Part shown: one piece after another, positions 1 through 8,347 of the stretch
Position numbering within the stretch: position 1 is the first letter of the stretch
Layout of the letters: each line of letters starts with the position of its first letter
DNA from: Flavobacteriales bacterium
GTDB lineage: Bacteria > Bacteroidota > Bacteroidia > Flavobacteriales_F > PHOS-HE28
NCBI GenBank assembly: GCA_023957375.1
Contig: JAMLHB010000002.1
Span: 1,054,001 to 1,118,000 of the forward strand
Length of the DNA: 64,000 bases
Reading direction: 5' to 3'
Translations under genes and position numbers: made by a program
Notes under the pieces: generated by a model
What the model saw: the letters and a program-made list of their open reading frames with translations, nothing else
Database searches by the model: none
What the model was told of the DNA's origin: nothing

Positions 1-298
1 TGTGCTCCAAGAGCTCTTCCAAATACCGTTGGCGCTCATCGGCATCAACATACAAGCGCCCAGCGGGCACGGCCATCAACTCTTCCGCACTGGCATAGCC
101 CAGCAAGTTGGCCAAAGCCTGGTTGCAATCCAGGATGCGTCCAGTGAGCGTAGTACGGAAAAGCCCAAGCAGCTCGCTGGTGAACAAATCATCGTACCGG
201 TGCCCGGCAGGTACCTGCCGGCCGGAATGCTCCGGCTCACCCGTTCCACCATGCCGCGTGCCTCCTGGCTGCGGATCGTGCACTTGGGGGTTGTTCAT
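1..298 (-). CDS. PAS-domain sensor protein, N-terminal fragment (runs off the window start)
   Basis: Translating the minus strand from the ATG at 298 gives an open frame of 99 residues that continues past base 1. After about 30 polar residues it reads LFTSELLGLFRTTLTGRI, then DCNQALANLLGYASAEEL, the usual opening of a PAS sensor domain (F-x-x-x-x-D-x-N-x-A-x-x-x-x-x-G-Y pattern). PAS domains sense ligands or redox state and commonly sit in front of histidine kinase or diguanylate cyclase modules; which output follows cannot be seen. The start overlaps the stop of the MORN-repeat gene in an ATGA arrangement (295-298), so the two are probably translationally coupled and cotranscribed. Confidence 0.75.
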   Translation of the reverse strand, partial: MNNPQVHDPQPGGTRHGGTGEPEHSGRQVPAGHRYDDLFTSELLGLFRTTLTGRILDCNQALANLLGYASAEELMAVPAGRLYVDADERQRYLEELLEH

Positions 299-1911
299 GG
301 CACCGATCCCGCCGGCTCGTAGGGGGGCGGCAGTTTTGCGTCGTTCAACTTCATTTCGCTGCCGTCCTTGTAACGGATAGTGAGCAGAAGTGTTCCATCC
401 TCGTTGAAATAGTTGAAATCGCCCTGTTCCAGGCCCGCGATGTATTTTCCTTCCAACTTCAACCTTCCGTTCGGCCAATACCATTTTTGCTTTCCATCCC
501 GCGCACCGGCCACAAAGGAGCCGGTGAAGTATTTGCGGCCGTTGTCGTACGTACTGGCCCAAGGCCCACTGCGCAGGCCATCCCTGTATGCACCCTTGTC
601 GGTGTGGCCGTTCACATGGTAGGCCCACTCACCATCCTTCAACCCGTCGATGTATTGCCCTTGTAAGATCACTGTCCCGTCCGCTGCGTATTCCACGGAT
701 GTGCCATCCTCCCTGCCTTTCCGGTAGTGTTCCTCCCGGTGCAGCTGGCCTGTTGGGTAAAACCATCTCCACTCGCCTTGCGGTAAGCCTTCCCGGTAAT
801 TGCCCTTCTGTTCCACCTCCCCGCCGCGGTGGTAGAAGGTCCACAACCCTTCCTTCCTTCCTTCCACATAAGAGCCTTCCGCCCTTTTTTCCCCGGTTGC
901 GTAGTATTCCGTCCAAGGGCCGTTCATGGCGCCGGCCTCGCTTACTGCACCAGTGGCCACTATCCGGTCGTCCCGGTAGATGGAAGCATCCACCGGCTTT
1001 CCGCTTGCATCAAAATCCCTGAAAAGCCCTTCCTTGCGGCCACCTTTGGTATAGCTGCCGATGCTGGACACTGTGCCATTGGAATGGTAGGTATTGCGCA
1101 GGGTGAGCAATACCGTTTCCTGGGCATCCGGCAGCAACTGGTCCTGGTCATACTTGGCCAATTCGAGCAGGTTCCCCTGCTTGTCATACTCCTTGAAGAT
1201 GCCCTGCCGCCTGTCATCCACGAAGCTTCCCTCCCACTTCAGGTTTCCATTGGGGTAGTAGCCTTGCCAGGGGCCTTGGCGCAAATGGCCCTCATCATAC
1301 CGGTTGATCTCGCGCCTGCGCTGAAGCACCCCTGCGCGCCAATCGGTAATGGTGATGGGCCGTCCATCTTCGCCATAAACGTAGGCCTTGCCCTCCTCTT
1401 TGCCTTGCTCGAAATTCACCACGCTCGCCACGCTTCCATCCGGATGGAACGTGCGGCTGGGCCCATTTTTCACATCCTGTTCGAAGTGTTCCTCGCTTAC
1501 CAGGATACTGTCCGGCGCATACTTGCGCTGCGCGCCGTCCTTGTGGCCATGCGCATACTGGATCGTGCTGGTCAGCTCACCATCAGGGCCGTAAAAGGAC
1601 CATGTTCCGTCCAGCTGGTGTTGAACGCGGCTTCCCTGGCTCTTGAGCATGCCATCTTCGTAGTAGGTGCGCCAAAGCCCTTCCGGTTTGCCGTCCAAGA
1701 GCGATCCTTCACTGCTAACCCTCCCATCGGGGTAAAAGTACTGTTTGAACCCGGTCTCCACCTGTGCCCAGGTACCGCTCCACGATGCACACATCAGTAT
1801 TATCAATACTTTTTTAAAAAGAGAATGATGGTATAGTATAGGCTGTTCATCTTGTTGATGAACAAGGGGGTCCTTTGCCGCCGGTTTCGACTTGTTGCAA
1901 GCGATCAACAT
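295..1911 (-). CDS. MORN-repeat (YwqK-type) exported protein
   Basis: The protein consists of about twenty tandem repeats of roughly 23 residues with the pattern G-x-W-x-x-Y-Y-x-x-G-x-L-x-x-E-G-x-Y-x-x-G-x-x-x-G. This is the MORN motif as found in proteins annotated as the YwqK antitoxin family. Near the N-terminus lies a hydrophobic stretch, VLIILMCASWSGTWAQ, resembling a signal peptide, so export is likely. The start is uncertain: the ATG at 1911 gives a long leader before the hydrophobic stretch, and the next ATG (1794) lies inside it. MORN repeats form beta-hairpin arrays; in Bacteroidota such proteins are usually secreted and of unknown function. No toxin gene is adjacent, so the antitoxin label should not be taken literally. 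The 3' end is coupled to the PAS gene. Confidence 0.8.
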   Translation of the reverse strand: MLIACNKSKPAAKDPLVHQQDEQPILYHHSLFKKVLIILMCASWSGTWAQVETGFKQYFYPDGRVSSEGSLLDGKPEGLWRTYYEDGMLKSQGSRVQHQLDGTWSFYGPDGELTSTIQYAHGHKDGAQRKYAPDSILVSEEHFEQDVKNGPSRTFHPDGSVASVVNFEQGKEEGKAYVYGEDGRPITITDWRAGVLQRRREINRYDEGHLRQGPWQGYYPNGNLKWEGSFVDDRRQGIFKEYDKQGNLLELAKYDQDQLLPDAQETVLLTLRNTYHSNGTVSSIGSYTKGGRKEGLFRDFDASGKPVDASIYRDDRIVATGAVSEAGAMNGPWTEYYATGEKRAEGSYVEGRKEGLWTFYHRGGEVEQKGNYREGLPQGEWRWFYPTGQLHREEHYRKGREDGTSVEYAADGTVILQGQYIDGLKDGEWAYHVNGHTDKGAYRDGLRSGPWASTYDNGRKYFTGSFVAGARDGKQKWYWPNGRLKLEGKYIAGLEQGDFNYFNEDGTLLLTIRYKDGSEMKLNDAKLPPPYEPAGSVP

Positions 1912-2227
1912 GATATGCACAGCGCCGTGCAGGGGTGGATTGCTGCGGCCGTGTGAAGATAGCGCACAAAGCACCATGCCGATGAACGATCGTGCACAAC
2001 GTGCCTGCGGGCTGATCGTGGATGAGGCGGCCTGCTCATTTGCCCGCGTTCGATGTTGACCGCGCCGTGGATAAGACGCCGGGACCGATACTTGGAAATG
2101 TGGAAGTTTTGGCCATGCAGTGCTCCGGTGTGAAACTCCAAAAAAAGCCTTCGATAGTTATGCACGGGACAACTCGCTTATGAACAGGCAGAATGTTGGA
2201 TCCAGCACGCGCCGTTACCTTTGGCCG
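1912..2227. other. Divergent intergenic region between MORN gene and rpiB
   Basis: This stretch separates two divergently transcribed genes and should hold both promoters. The rpiB promoter is visible at its right end. On the left, AT-rich sequence lies around the uncertain MORN start. Short open frames here have no recognisable product. Two sequences resembling single DnaA boxes (near 2073 and 2158) are too few and imperfect to call an origin. Confidence 0.5.
2216..2223 (+). promoter_or_regulatory. TAnnTTTG promoter element of rpiB
   Basis: TACCTTTG matches the Bacteroidota -7 consensus TAnnTTTG exactly and ends four bases before the rpiB ATG at 2228. Transcription would then begin at or within a few bases of the start codon, giving a leaderless or nearly leaderless message. 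It supports 2228 over the upstream in-frame ATG at 2120. Confidence 0.65.
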
Positions 2228-2653
2228 ATGCGCATTGCAATAGGTAGTGACCATGCGGGTTTTGCGCTGAAGCAGCAGATCATCAGCCATCTTCGTGCCA
2301 AAGGTGTTGTTGTCCAGGACCATGGTACGCACACTGCGGAAAGCACGGACTACCCGGGTTACGCCCATGCGGTGGCGGAGGATGTATCGGGGAAGACGGC
2401 CGACCTGGGTATTGTGATCTGCGGCAGCGGTAACGGGGTGAACATCACGGCGAACAAGCACCACGGCATCCGCTCCGCCCTAGCTTGGAACCCGGAGGTG
2501 GCCATGTTGGCGCGGCAGCACAACAATGCCAACGTGCTGGCCTTGCCCGCGCGTTTTGTTGGCATGAAGGAAGCGGAAGCCATTGTGGACGGGTTTCTGG
2601 CCGCCTCGTTCGAGGGTGGCCGCCACCAGCGGCGCGTGGATGCCATTGAATAA
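2228..2653 (+). CDS. rpiB: Ribose 5-phosphate isomerase B
   Basis: This 141-residue protein is the usual size of the RpiB/LacAB family. It interconverts ribose 5-phosphate and ribulose 5-phosphate in the non-oxidative pentose phosphate pathway. The family signatures are present: GSDHAGF at residues 6-12, the active-site loop ICGSGNGVNITANK with the catalytic cysteine at about 65, and the RQHNNANVLALPARF segment at 96-110. The start is set by the abutting promoter and by homology, since the MRIAIGSDHAG opening is typical. The next gene (M28 peptidase) starts 7 bases after the stop, so the two are probably one transcript. Confidence 0.95.
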   Translation: MRIAIGSDHAGFALKQQIISHLRAKGVVVQDHGTHTAESTDYPGYAHAVAEDVSGKTADLGIVICGSGNGVNITANKHHGIRSALAWNPEVAMLARQHNNANVLALPARFVGMKEAEAIVDGFLAASFEGGRHQRRVDAIE

Positions 2654-2660
2654 GCAAGGT

Positions 2661-4211
2661 ATGCTGAACGGAAAGGCAAGGGCGCTGGCAACGGGCATGC
2701 TGCTGGCTGCCGTTGTCCCTGTGCACGCCCAAACGGACAGCTTGGCGCGGCATTATGCGAACACCATCACCCAGGCCGATCTCCAGGCGCGCCTGGAGAT
2801 ATTGGCCAGTGATTCCTTTATGGGCCGCGAGACCGGTACGGAAGGACAACGCCTCGCGGCTCACTACATCCTGGAACAGTTCCGCAGCTATGGCATTCCC
2901 CCGGTGCCCGGTGCCACCGGGCGCGGTTTGGAGGCCGACGGATACCGGCAGTTGTTTCCCGTGGAAGTCATCCGCACGGGAGGGTTGTCCATGGCAGTGG
3001 CCGGCCGGTCGTACACCTTCCTGCAGGATTACGCCTATTTCACCGAGAGCTTGCGCAGTAATCTGGATGTGGCGGAGGTGATGGTATTGGCACCGGTGTC
3101 GTTGGGAGGGGCCAAGCTGGGGGGTGCAAGCCAGGTGGTGATGTTGTTGCAGGACCGCCAAACGCAGGATGACCCGCATGCCATGGCGGCACAGGCCATG
3201 GAAGCCTTGGCCAATACGGGAACCAAGGTGCTGTTGATGGTGCATGAGCAGGCCCGCACCATCATGGAACAGCGTGGATCCTTCATCACGCGCGAACACA
3301 TGAGGCTGGCAACGGACAACGGTTCCCGCCCAAGGTCCGGTGGCGCTGGGGTGCAAGTGATCTTGATCACGCCCGAGCTCGCACAAGCCATATTGGACCA
3401 TGGCAAGGTCTCCTTGAAAAAAGCTGCGGCCACGGCTGGCAAAAAACGCCTGATCATCAAAGTCCCGGTACGGTTCACCTATGCGTCGCGCAATGGCCCG
3501 GCCACGGGAGAGAATGTGCTGGGCTTCATCAGCGGCAGCGACAAGAAGGATGAACTGGTGGTGGTGACGGCGCACTACGACCATGTGGGCGTGATCGATG
3601 GAGAAGTGTACAACGGGGCCGACGACGACGGTTCGGGCACCGTGGCGGTTCTGGGCATGGCCGAGGCATTCGCAAAAGCCAAGGCCGAAGGACACGGCCC
3701 GCGTCGCAGCATGCTCTTCATGACGGTAAGCGGAGAGGAAAAAGGTTTGCTCGGCTCCCGGTGGTATACGGATCATCCCGTGTTCCCGCTGGACAGTACG
3801 GTAGCCGACCTGAACATCGACATGATCGGCCGCACAGACACGGTATACGGGGATAGCTCCTCCTATGTATATGTGATCGGCAGCCGTCGCATCAGCAACG
3901 AGCTGGGCAACATCATCGAGCGGGAAAACGACGCATTGGCCAATTTGCACCTGGACTACACCTTCGATGCCGCGGACGACCCCAACCGGTTCTACTACCG
4001 CAGCGACCACTACAACTTCGCCAAGCACGGTGTGCCCATTGCCTTCTTCTTCAATGGCGTGCACGCGGATTACCACGGCCCTTACGACGAAGTGGACAAG
4101 ATCCGCTTCGACTTGCTTCGCCAGCGCACCTTGTTGGTGTTCCACACCGCATGGGTGCTGGCAAACAGTGAAACACGGTTGGCGAAGGACGGGCCTGAAG
4201 GCGGGAAGTGA
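2661..4211 (+). CDS. Exported M28-family zinc metallopeptidase
   Basis: The 516-residue protein opens with a signal peptide (KARALATGMLLAAVVPVHAQ) and is therefore periplasmic or secreted. The C-terminal half carries the M28 aminopeptidase di-zinc site: TAHYDHVG, GADDDGSGT, SGEEKGLLGS with the catalytic glutamate, NIDMIGR, and the final SDHYNF / HADYHGPYDEVDKI histidine region. The middle third fits a PA-type inserted domain, as in many M28 peptidases of Bacteroidota. M28 enzymes remove N-terminal residues from peptides; the exact specificity cannot be read. It follows rpiB by 7 bases and converges on the TlpA-like gene with an 8-base gap. Confidence 0.92.
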   Translation: MLNGKARALATGMLLAAVVPVHAQTDSLARHYANTITQADLQARLEILASDSFMGRETGTEGQRLAAHYILEQFRSYGIPPVPGATGRGLEADGYRQLFPVEVIRTGGLSMAVAGRSYTFLQDYAYFTESLRSNLDVAEVMVLAPVSLGGAKLGGASQVVMLLQDRQTQDDPHAMAAQAMEALANTGTKVLLMVHEQARTIMEQRGSFITREHMRLATDNGSRPRSGGAGVQVILITPELAQAILDHGKVSLKKAAATAGKKRLIIKVPVRFTYASRNGPATGENVLGFISGSDKKDELVVVTAHYDHVGVIDGEVYNGADDDGSGTVAVLGMAEAFAKAKAEGHGPRRSMLFMTVSGEEKGLLGSRWYTDHPVFPLDSTVADLNIDMIGRTDTVYGDSSSYVYVIGSRRISNELGNIIERENDALANLHLDYTFDAADDPNRFYYRSDHYNFAKHGVPIAFFFNGVHADYHGPYDEVDKIRFDLLRQRTLLVFHTAWVLANSETRLAKDGPEGGK

Positions 4212-4219
4212 CGGCGGCT

Positions 4220-5476
4220 TCAACCGGCGGACGGTTCGCGCAGCAACTCCACAATGGCGTTTTCCAGACGCTCCTTGAAACGCAGGTAGCGCGCCCCGGT
4301 ACCGGGGCCGTAGATGCCCGTGTAGATGTGCCGCACCGTGCCGTCGCGTGCGATCAGCAAGGTGGTGGGATACCCTTTCAATTGGCTGATGAAGGGCAGT
4401 TGCCGGGCCACGGAATCCCGCTGCGCCATACCGCCATACAGAATTTCGTATGGGATCCCCAGCCTTTCCCTGAACCGCTCAATGGCGGCCAAAGCCTGCT
4501 TCGGGTCGGCGTAACGCTCAAAGCTGAGTGCCACGGCTTCCAACCCGTCCTTTTGGTATTTGGCGTACAGTTCGCCCATCAAGCGGCTTTGGTCCAAGCA
4601 ATTGGGACACCAGGTGCCCATGATCTCCACCACCACGGCTTTCCCTTGGTACACTTCGTCGGTAAGGGCATGTATCCTGCCCTGCGTGTCCGGCAAGGAG
4701 AAGGCTACCGGATGCCGGGGATCGAGGGTGGTGAGGGTCTCATCGTTCGCCAGGGTAAACGATGGGTTGCGCACCCCGTACCAGGATTGTTTCCAGCGGT
4801 GGCCGCTTCGGAACTCACCGATCAGGCTATCGTTGCGCAATGCGGCGCGGAAGAGATAGGCTTGGAATCCGTTGAAGGTGGACAGGAACAGCGAATCCGT
4901 AGTGGCGGTACCGTCCAGAAAGCGTAGATCACCGGTTTCCGTGGCGAAGCTCCCCCGCACGCGGGCTCCGTCCACTGCGAAAATGCCGATGGCTGGTTCG
5001 TTTCCGTCATCATCCAGGAAGTGGACTTCCCAATCCCCGGAAATATCCACGGAAGGTGGAGCCGCCGATTTCGTGAACCGGGGTCCCTCACCAAACCTGG
5101 CGGTGAAGGGGATGCTGTAGTCCGGCCCCTTCAGGAAGTTGTACCAGCGCCCTTGGAAATAGGTGCTATCATGGATGGTACCGCGGAATTCCGAATCGAA
5201 AAAGGGCATGCGGAAACGAATGCTATCCCCGCGCACCGCAATGGAGTCCACGGGGATGGCTTCATCCCGGTTGTGGATGGTGATGTGCCATCGGTCCCGG
5301 CTCCGCTGTAAGTCGAACTCGAACGGCAGCGCCAGTTCCGCACTTGTGCTGTCCAAGTCCAGCACCATGCGCCAAGCACCGGTGGCCAGCATTGGCTTTT
5401 CCGCATCCGGGGCAGGATGGGGCTGCTTGCAAGCCGCAACAACCAGCAAAATGAACAAAAGGATACCAAGTCGCAT
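4220..5476 (-). CDS. TlpA/AhpC-type thioredoxin-fold lipoprotein
   Basis: The chosen start gives MRLGILLFILLVVAACKQ, a lipoprotein signal with the lipobox cysteine at residue 16, so the protein is membrane-anchored outside the cytoplasm. The first 230 residues form a domain typical of Bacteroidota TlpA relatives and have no catalytic motif. The C-terminal domain has the thioredoxin active site GTWCPNC at about residues 286-292, followed by the cis-proline region GYPTTLLIARDGTV. Such proteins act as periplasmic thiol-disulfide reductases, often in cytochrome maturation or redox defence. The longer in-frame start at 5533 would bury the signal peptide, so 5476 is preferred. Confidence 0.88.
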   Translation of the reverse strand: MRLGILLFILLVVAACKQPHPAPDAEKPMLATGAWRMVLDLDSTSAELALPFEFDLQRSRDRWHITIHNRDEAIPVDSIAVRGDSIRFRMPFFDSEFRGTIHDSTYFQGRWYNFLKGPDYSIPFTARFGEGPRFTKSAAPPSVDISGDWEVHFLDDDGNEPAIGIFAVDGARVRGSFATETGDLRFLDGTATTDSLFLSTFNGFQAYLFRAALRNDSLIGEFRSGHRWKQSWYGVRNPSFTLANDETLTTLDPRHPVAFSLPDTQGRIHALTDEVYQGKAVVVEIMGTWCPNCLDQSRLMGELYAKYQKDGLEAVALSFERYADPKQALAAIERFRERLGIPYEILYGGMAQRDSVARQLPFISQLKGYPTTLLIARDGTVRHIYTGIYGPGTGARYLRFKERLENAIVELLREPSAG

Positions 5477-5584
5477 CAACCGTGGTGAACGCTGCGAACT
5501 TAGCGCAGACGTGTCCCGCGGATCGCCCCGCAAATCGCGATTGCACGATTCCTATCCGGTGCACGGCAACCGGGCCCGTGCCGA

Positions 5585-7141
5585 TCACAGGTCGAATTTG
5601 ATTCCTTGGGCCAAGGGCACGGTAGTACCGTAATTGATCGTGTTCGTTTGCCGACGCATGTACGTTTTCCACGCATCGGAACCGCTCTCGCGACCGCCGC
5701 CGGTCTCTTTCTCGCCGCCAAAGGCACCACCAATCTCCGCACCGCTGGTGCCGATGTTCACGTTGGCAATGCCACAGTCGCTGCCACCCACGCTTAGGAA
5801 ACGCTCCATTTCACGCATGTCGGTGGTCATGATGGACGAAGAAAGCCCCTGTTTCACATTGTTCTGCGTGGCAATGGCGTCGGCCACGTCACCGTTGTAA
5901 CGGATCAGGTACAGGATCGGGGCGAACGTCTCCTGCTTGACGATGTCCATCTCCGGTGTTACTTCGGCAATGGCCGGCTTCACGTAGCAGCCGCTTCCAT
6001 ATTGGGCGCCACTGAGCACCCCTCCTTCCACCAACATGTTGCCTCCTTGTTCCTTGATGGTGGCGAGTGCCTTGGTGTACAGGTCCACGGCGGCCCTGTC
6101 GATCAACGGCCCCACGTGGTTGTGCTCGTCCAATGGGTCGCCGATGCGCAGTTGGCCATAGGCTTTCACCAACTTGTCGGTGAAGGTCTTGTACACCTTG
6201 TCGTGGATGATCAGCCGACGGGTAGTGGTGCAACGCTGGCCGGCGGTGCCCACGGCACCGAAGAGCGAGGCATGCAGCGCGATGTCCAGGTCGGCCTTGT
6301 CGGAAACAATGATGGCATTGTTGCCACCGAGCTCCAACAGGGCACGGCCCAATCGTTGACCCACGGCGGCACCCACCGCCTTGCCCATGCGGGTGCTGCC
6401 CGTGGCGCTGACCAATGGGATGCGTTCATCGTGGGCCAACCACTCCCCTACTTCGCGTCCGCCATTGATGAGGGTGCTCACCCCTTCCGGCGCTTGGTTG
6501 CGCGCGAGTACCTCGGAAACGATGGCTTGGCAGGCCAAGCTGCACAACGGCACCTTTTCACTGGGTTTCCAAATGGTGACGTCGCCACATACCCAAGCCA
6601 ATGCCGTGTTCCACGACCAAACAGCGACCGGGAAGTTGAATGCCGTGATGATGGCTACCGGTCCCAGCGGGTGCCATTGCTCGTACATGCGGTGCTCGGG
6701 CCGCTCACTGTGCATGGTCAAGCCGTGCAGTTGGCGCGAGAGGCCCACAGCGAAATCGCAGATGTCGATCATTTCCTGCACTTCGCCCAAGCCCTCTTGG
6801 TAGCTCTTGCCCATTTCATAGCTCACCAGTTTGCCCAATTCGGCTTTGTGCTTGCGCAGTTCTTCGGCAAACTGCCGAACCACCTCGCCACGCTTCGGGG
6901 CCGGCCATGTGCGCCATTCCAGAAAGGCCTGCTGTGCTGTTTTCACGGCCTGGTCGTACTCGGGGCGCGATGCTCCGCGTACCGTACCGATCTCCGAACC
7001 GTCCACCGGTGAGGAGGAGACTAAGCGCTCACCCTCACCTTTCAACCACTGCTTGCCGGTGGAAACGCCGGAATGGTCTTCCGTTATGTTCCATTGCTTT
7101 AACAGGTCCGCAATGCGTGAGGGGGCAGTGAGCGTGTTCAT
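5585..7141 (-). CDS. ALDH7-type aldehyde dehydrogenase (L-piperidine-6-carboxylate / alpha-aminoadipic semialdehyde type)
   Basis: The 518-residue protein is a full-length NAD(P)-dependent aldehyde dehydrogenase. The catalytic glutamate lies in LELGGNNAII (about 268) and the nucleophilic cysteine in GTAGQRCTTTRRL (about 302). The C-terminal signature FGGEKETGGGRESGSDAW followed by MRRQTNTINYG is characteristic of the antiquitin/ALDH7 branch, which oxidises alpha-aminoadipic semialdehyde in lysine breakdown. No other lysine-catabolic gene is nearby. An upstream in-frame ATG exists at 7213, but the promoter element at 7170-7177 lies between, supporting 7141. Confidence 0.92.
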   Translation of the reverse strand: MNTLTAPSRIADLLKQWNITEDHSGVSTGKQWLKGEGERLVSSSPVDGSEIGTVRGASRPEYDQAVKTAQQAFLEWRTWPAPKRGEVVRQFAEELRKHKAELGKLVSYEMGKSYQEGLGEVQEMIDICDFAVGLSRQLHGLTMHSERPEHRMYEQWHPLGPVAIITAFNFPVAVWSWNTALAWVCGDVTIWKPSEKVPLCSLACQAIVSEVLARNQAPEGVSTLINGGREVGEWLAHDERIPLVSATGSTRMGKAVGAAVGQRLGRALLELGGNNAIIVSDKADLDIALHASLFGAVGTAGQRCTTTRRLIIHDKVYKTFTDKLVKAYGQLRIGDPLDEHNHVGPLIDRAAVDLYTKALATIKEQGGNMLVEGGVLSGAQYGSGCYVKPAIAEVTPEMDIVKQETFAPILYLIRYNGDVADAIATQNNVKQGLSSSIMTTDMREMERFLSVGGSDCGIANVNIGTSGAEIGGAFGGEKETGGGRESGSDAWKTYMRRQTNTINYGTTVPLAQGIKFDL

Positions 7142-7169
7142 CTTAAGAAAGCTTGATTTTTTCGGGGTG

Positions 7170-7177
7170 CAAAGGTA
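7170..7177 (-). promoter_or_regulatory. TAnnTTTG promoter element of the aldehyde dehydrogenase gene
   Basis: On the minus strand this reads TACCTTTG, an exact match to the Bacteroidota -7 consensus. It lies 28 bases before the ATG at 7141, giving a short leader, and argues against the longer start at 7213. Confidence 0.6.
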
Positions 7178-7400
7178 CAGCCTCAAAGGAGCATGGAGTG
7201 GAAGGTGCTCCATGAACCCTTAGAAGGTGTATCAGGGATGGAACACACGGACGCAGAAAGAGTGCGTTTCCCTATCTGATTTGATGAGTAATTGTGTAAT
7301 GAGTTGATAATCAGGCGGGTAAAATGAGGTGTGTAATTTGAGTTTGCGAGACTATCGAAGAGTGGTTGGATGCCCATATCCAAAAGTGTTGTCGATGGGC

Positions 7401-8318
7401 TTAAATCGAGGGTTTTTGCCCTTCCTGGTGGTTTTTGCCTTTAGAGGCGAGGTATAACGAACTTGAAGTGGGGCGTTTGGTAGTCAGCGCTATCAAATTG
7501 GACCAAGCCCCCACCAGTAAACCTTTCCAAAAAGAACTGAAAGAGTTAGCGCCACGGTATTGTTCACTGAGCATGGAGACGTAAGGCGCATCGAACCACA
7601 TGGGGCGGATTTCAATGAGGTTGAATCCAGTTTCTGAAAGAAGCTTGGTGATATCCTGTCGGCGGAAATGGGACAGGTGACGAGGGACATCCCACGCTGC
7701 CCAAAGAGGACCGTAGTGCTGTCGGTCCCAGCTTTCATGGTCGGGTACGGCAACTACGAGCAGGGCTCCCTCGGCCATGCGCTCATGGATTTGTTTCAAA
7801 GTCGAGCGTGGGTTCGACACATGTTCCAGAACGTGCCACAACGTAACCAGGTTGAAGGGTTGCGTGAGCGGCACTTCCTCAAGGTCGGCAACAGAAGTGA
7901 GCCCTTTGGTGTGGGCGATATTTCTAGCCACAGGGCTCAGTTCCACCCCGTAAGTTTGGTATCCTTGGGCTTTGAGGTAGGTGAGGAAGTCGCCGGTGCC
8001 ACATCCGACGTCCAATGCGCGGCCGTGGGGCTGGTACTTTGCGATCAGAAGGTGCTTGTTCCTTATGGCACGGCGGCGGACCCAATGGTAGATACGGTCT
8101 TTGAATCCATGGGCTTTCTCTGAGTGGGAGATATAGTTCCGGGAAAGGTAGTAGCGTCCGATTTGGTCTGGGCCCGGCCGCGGCGAGGTGAAGAAAAACC
8201 CGCACCGGGAGCACGCCTGGATCGGGAAGTGTTCGTGCGTGACGGTATGGTCCTCCGGGGTGAGTTCAACTCGGAGCTGGGTTCCTCCGCAAACGGGGCA
8301 ATGGGGCACTGTTTCCAT
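7401..8318 (-). CDS. Class I SAM-dependent methyltransferase with N-terminal zinc ribbon
   Basis: The 305-residue protein begins with a four-cysteine zinc ribbon (CPVCGG near residue 8 and CSRCGF near 36). A Rossmann methyltransferase domain follows, with the SAM-binding motif ALDVGCGTGDFL near residues 101-112, the acidic loop GVELSP and the motif LWHVLEHV. This architecture is common in methyltransferases acting on sugars or lipids in surface-polysaccharide pathways, but the substrate is not evident. It is separated from the mnmG stop by only 29 bases, which contain a parS-like site, so it may be cotranscribed downstream of mnmG. Confidence 0.88.
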   Translation of the reverse strand: METVPHCPVCGGTQLRVELTPEDHTVTHEHFPIQACSRCGFFFTSPRPGPDQIGRYYLSRNYISHSEKAHGFKDRIYHWVRRRAIRNKHLLIAKYQPHGRALDVGCGTGDFLTYLKAQGYQTYGVELSPVARNIAHTKGLTSVADLEEVPLTQPFNLVTLWHVLEHVSNPRSTLKQIHERMAEGALLVVAVPDHESWDRQHYGPLWAAWDVPRHLSHFRRQDITKLLSETGFNLIEIRPMWFDAPYVSMLSEQYRGANSFSSFWKGLLVGAWSNLIALTTKRPTSSSLYLASKGKNHQEGQKPSI

Positions 8319-8323
8319 GTCGG

Positions 8324-8339
8324 TGTTCCACGTGGAACG
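8324..8339. promoter_or_regulatory. parS-like centromere site (site 1)
   Basis: The 16-mer TGTTCCACGTGGAACG differs from a perfect parS palindrome only in its last base. It fills most of the 29-base gap between the methyltransferase start and the mnmG stop. ParB binds such sites to seed the segregation complex near the replication origin. Two further sites lie at 8732 and 10244. Confidence 0.8.
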
Positions 8340-8347
8340 ATCCAGTG

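Noticed and set aside
2071-2166. Two DnaA-box-like sequences upstream of rpiB
   Set aside because: Only two imperfect matches, no AT-rich unwinding region and no box cluster, so no origin call is justified.
2445-4223. Long minus-strand open frame opposite the M28 peptidase
   Set aside because: It is antisense to a gene with a signal peptide and complete catalytic motifs; composition is His/Gln-rich shadow sequence.
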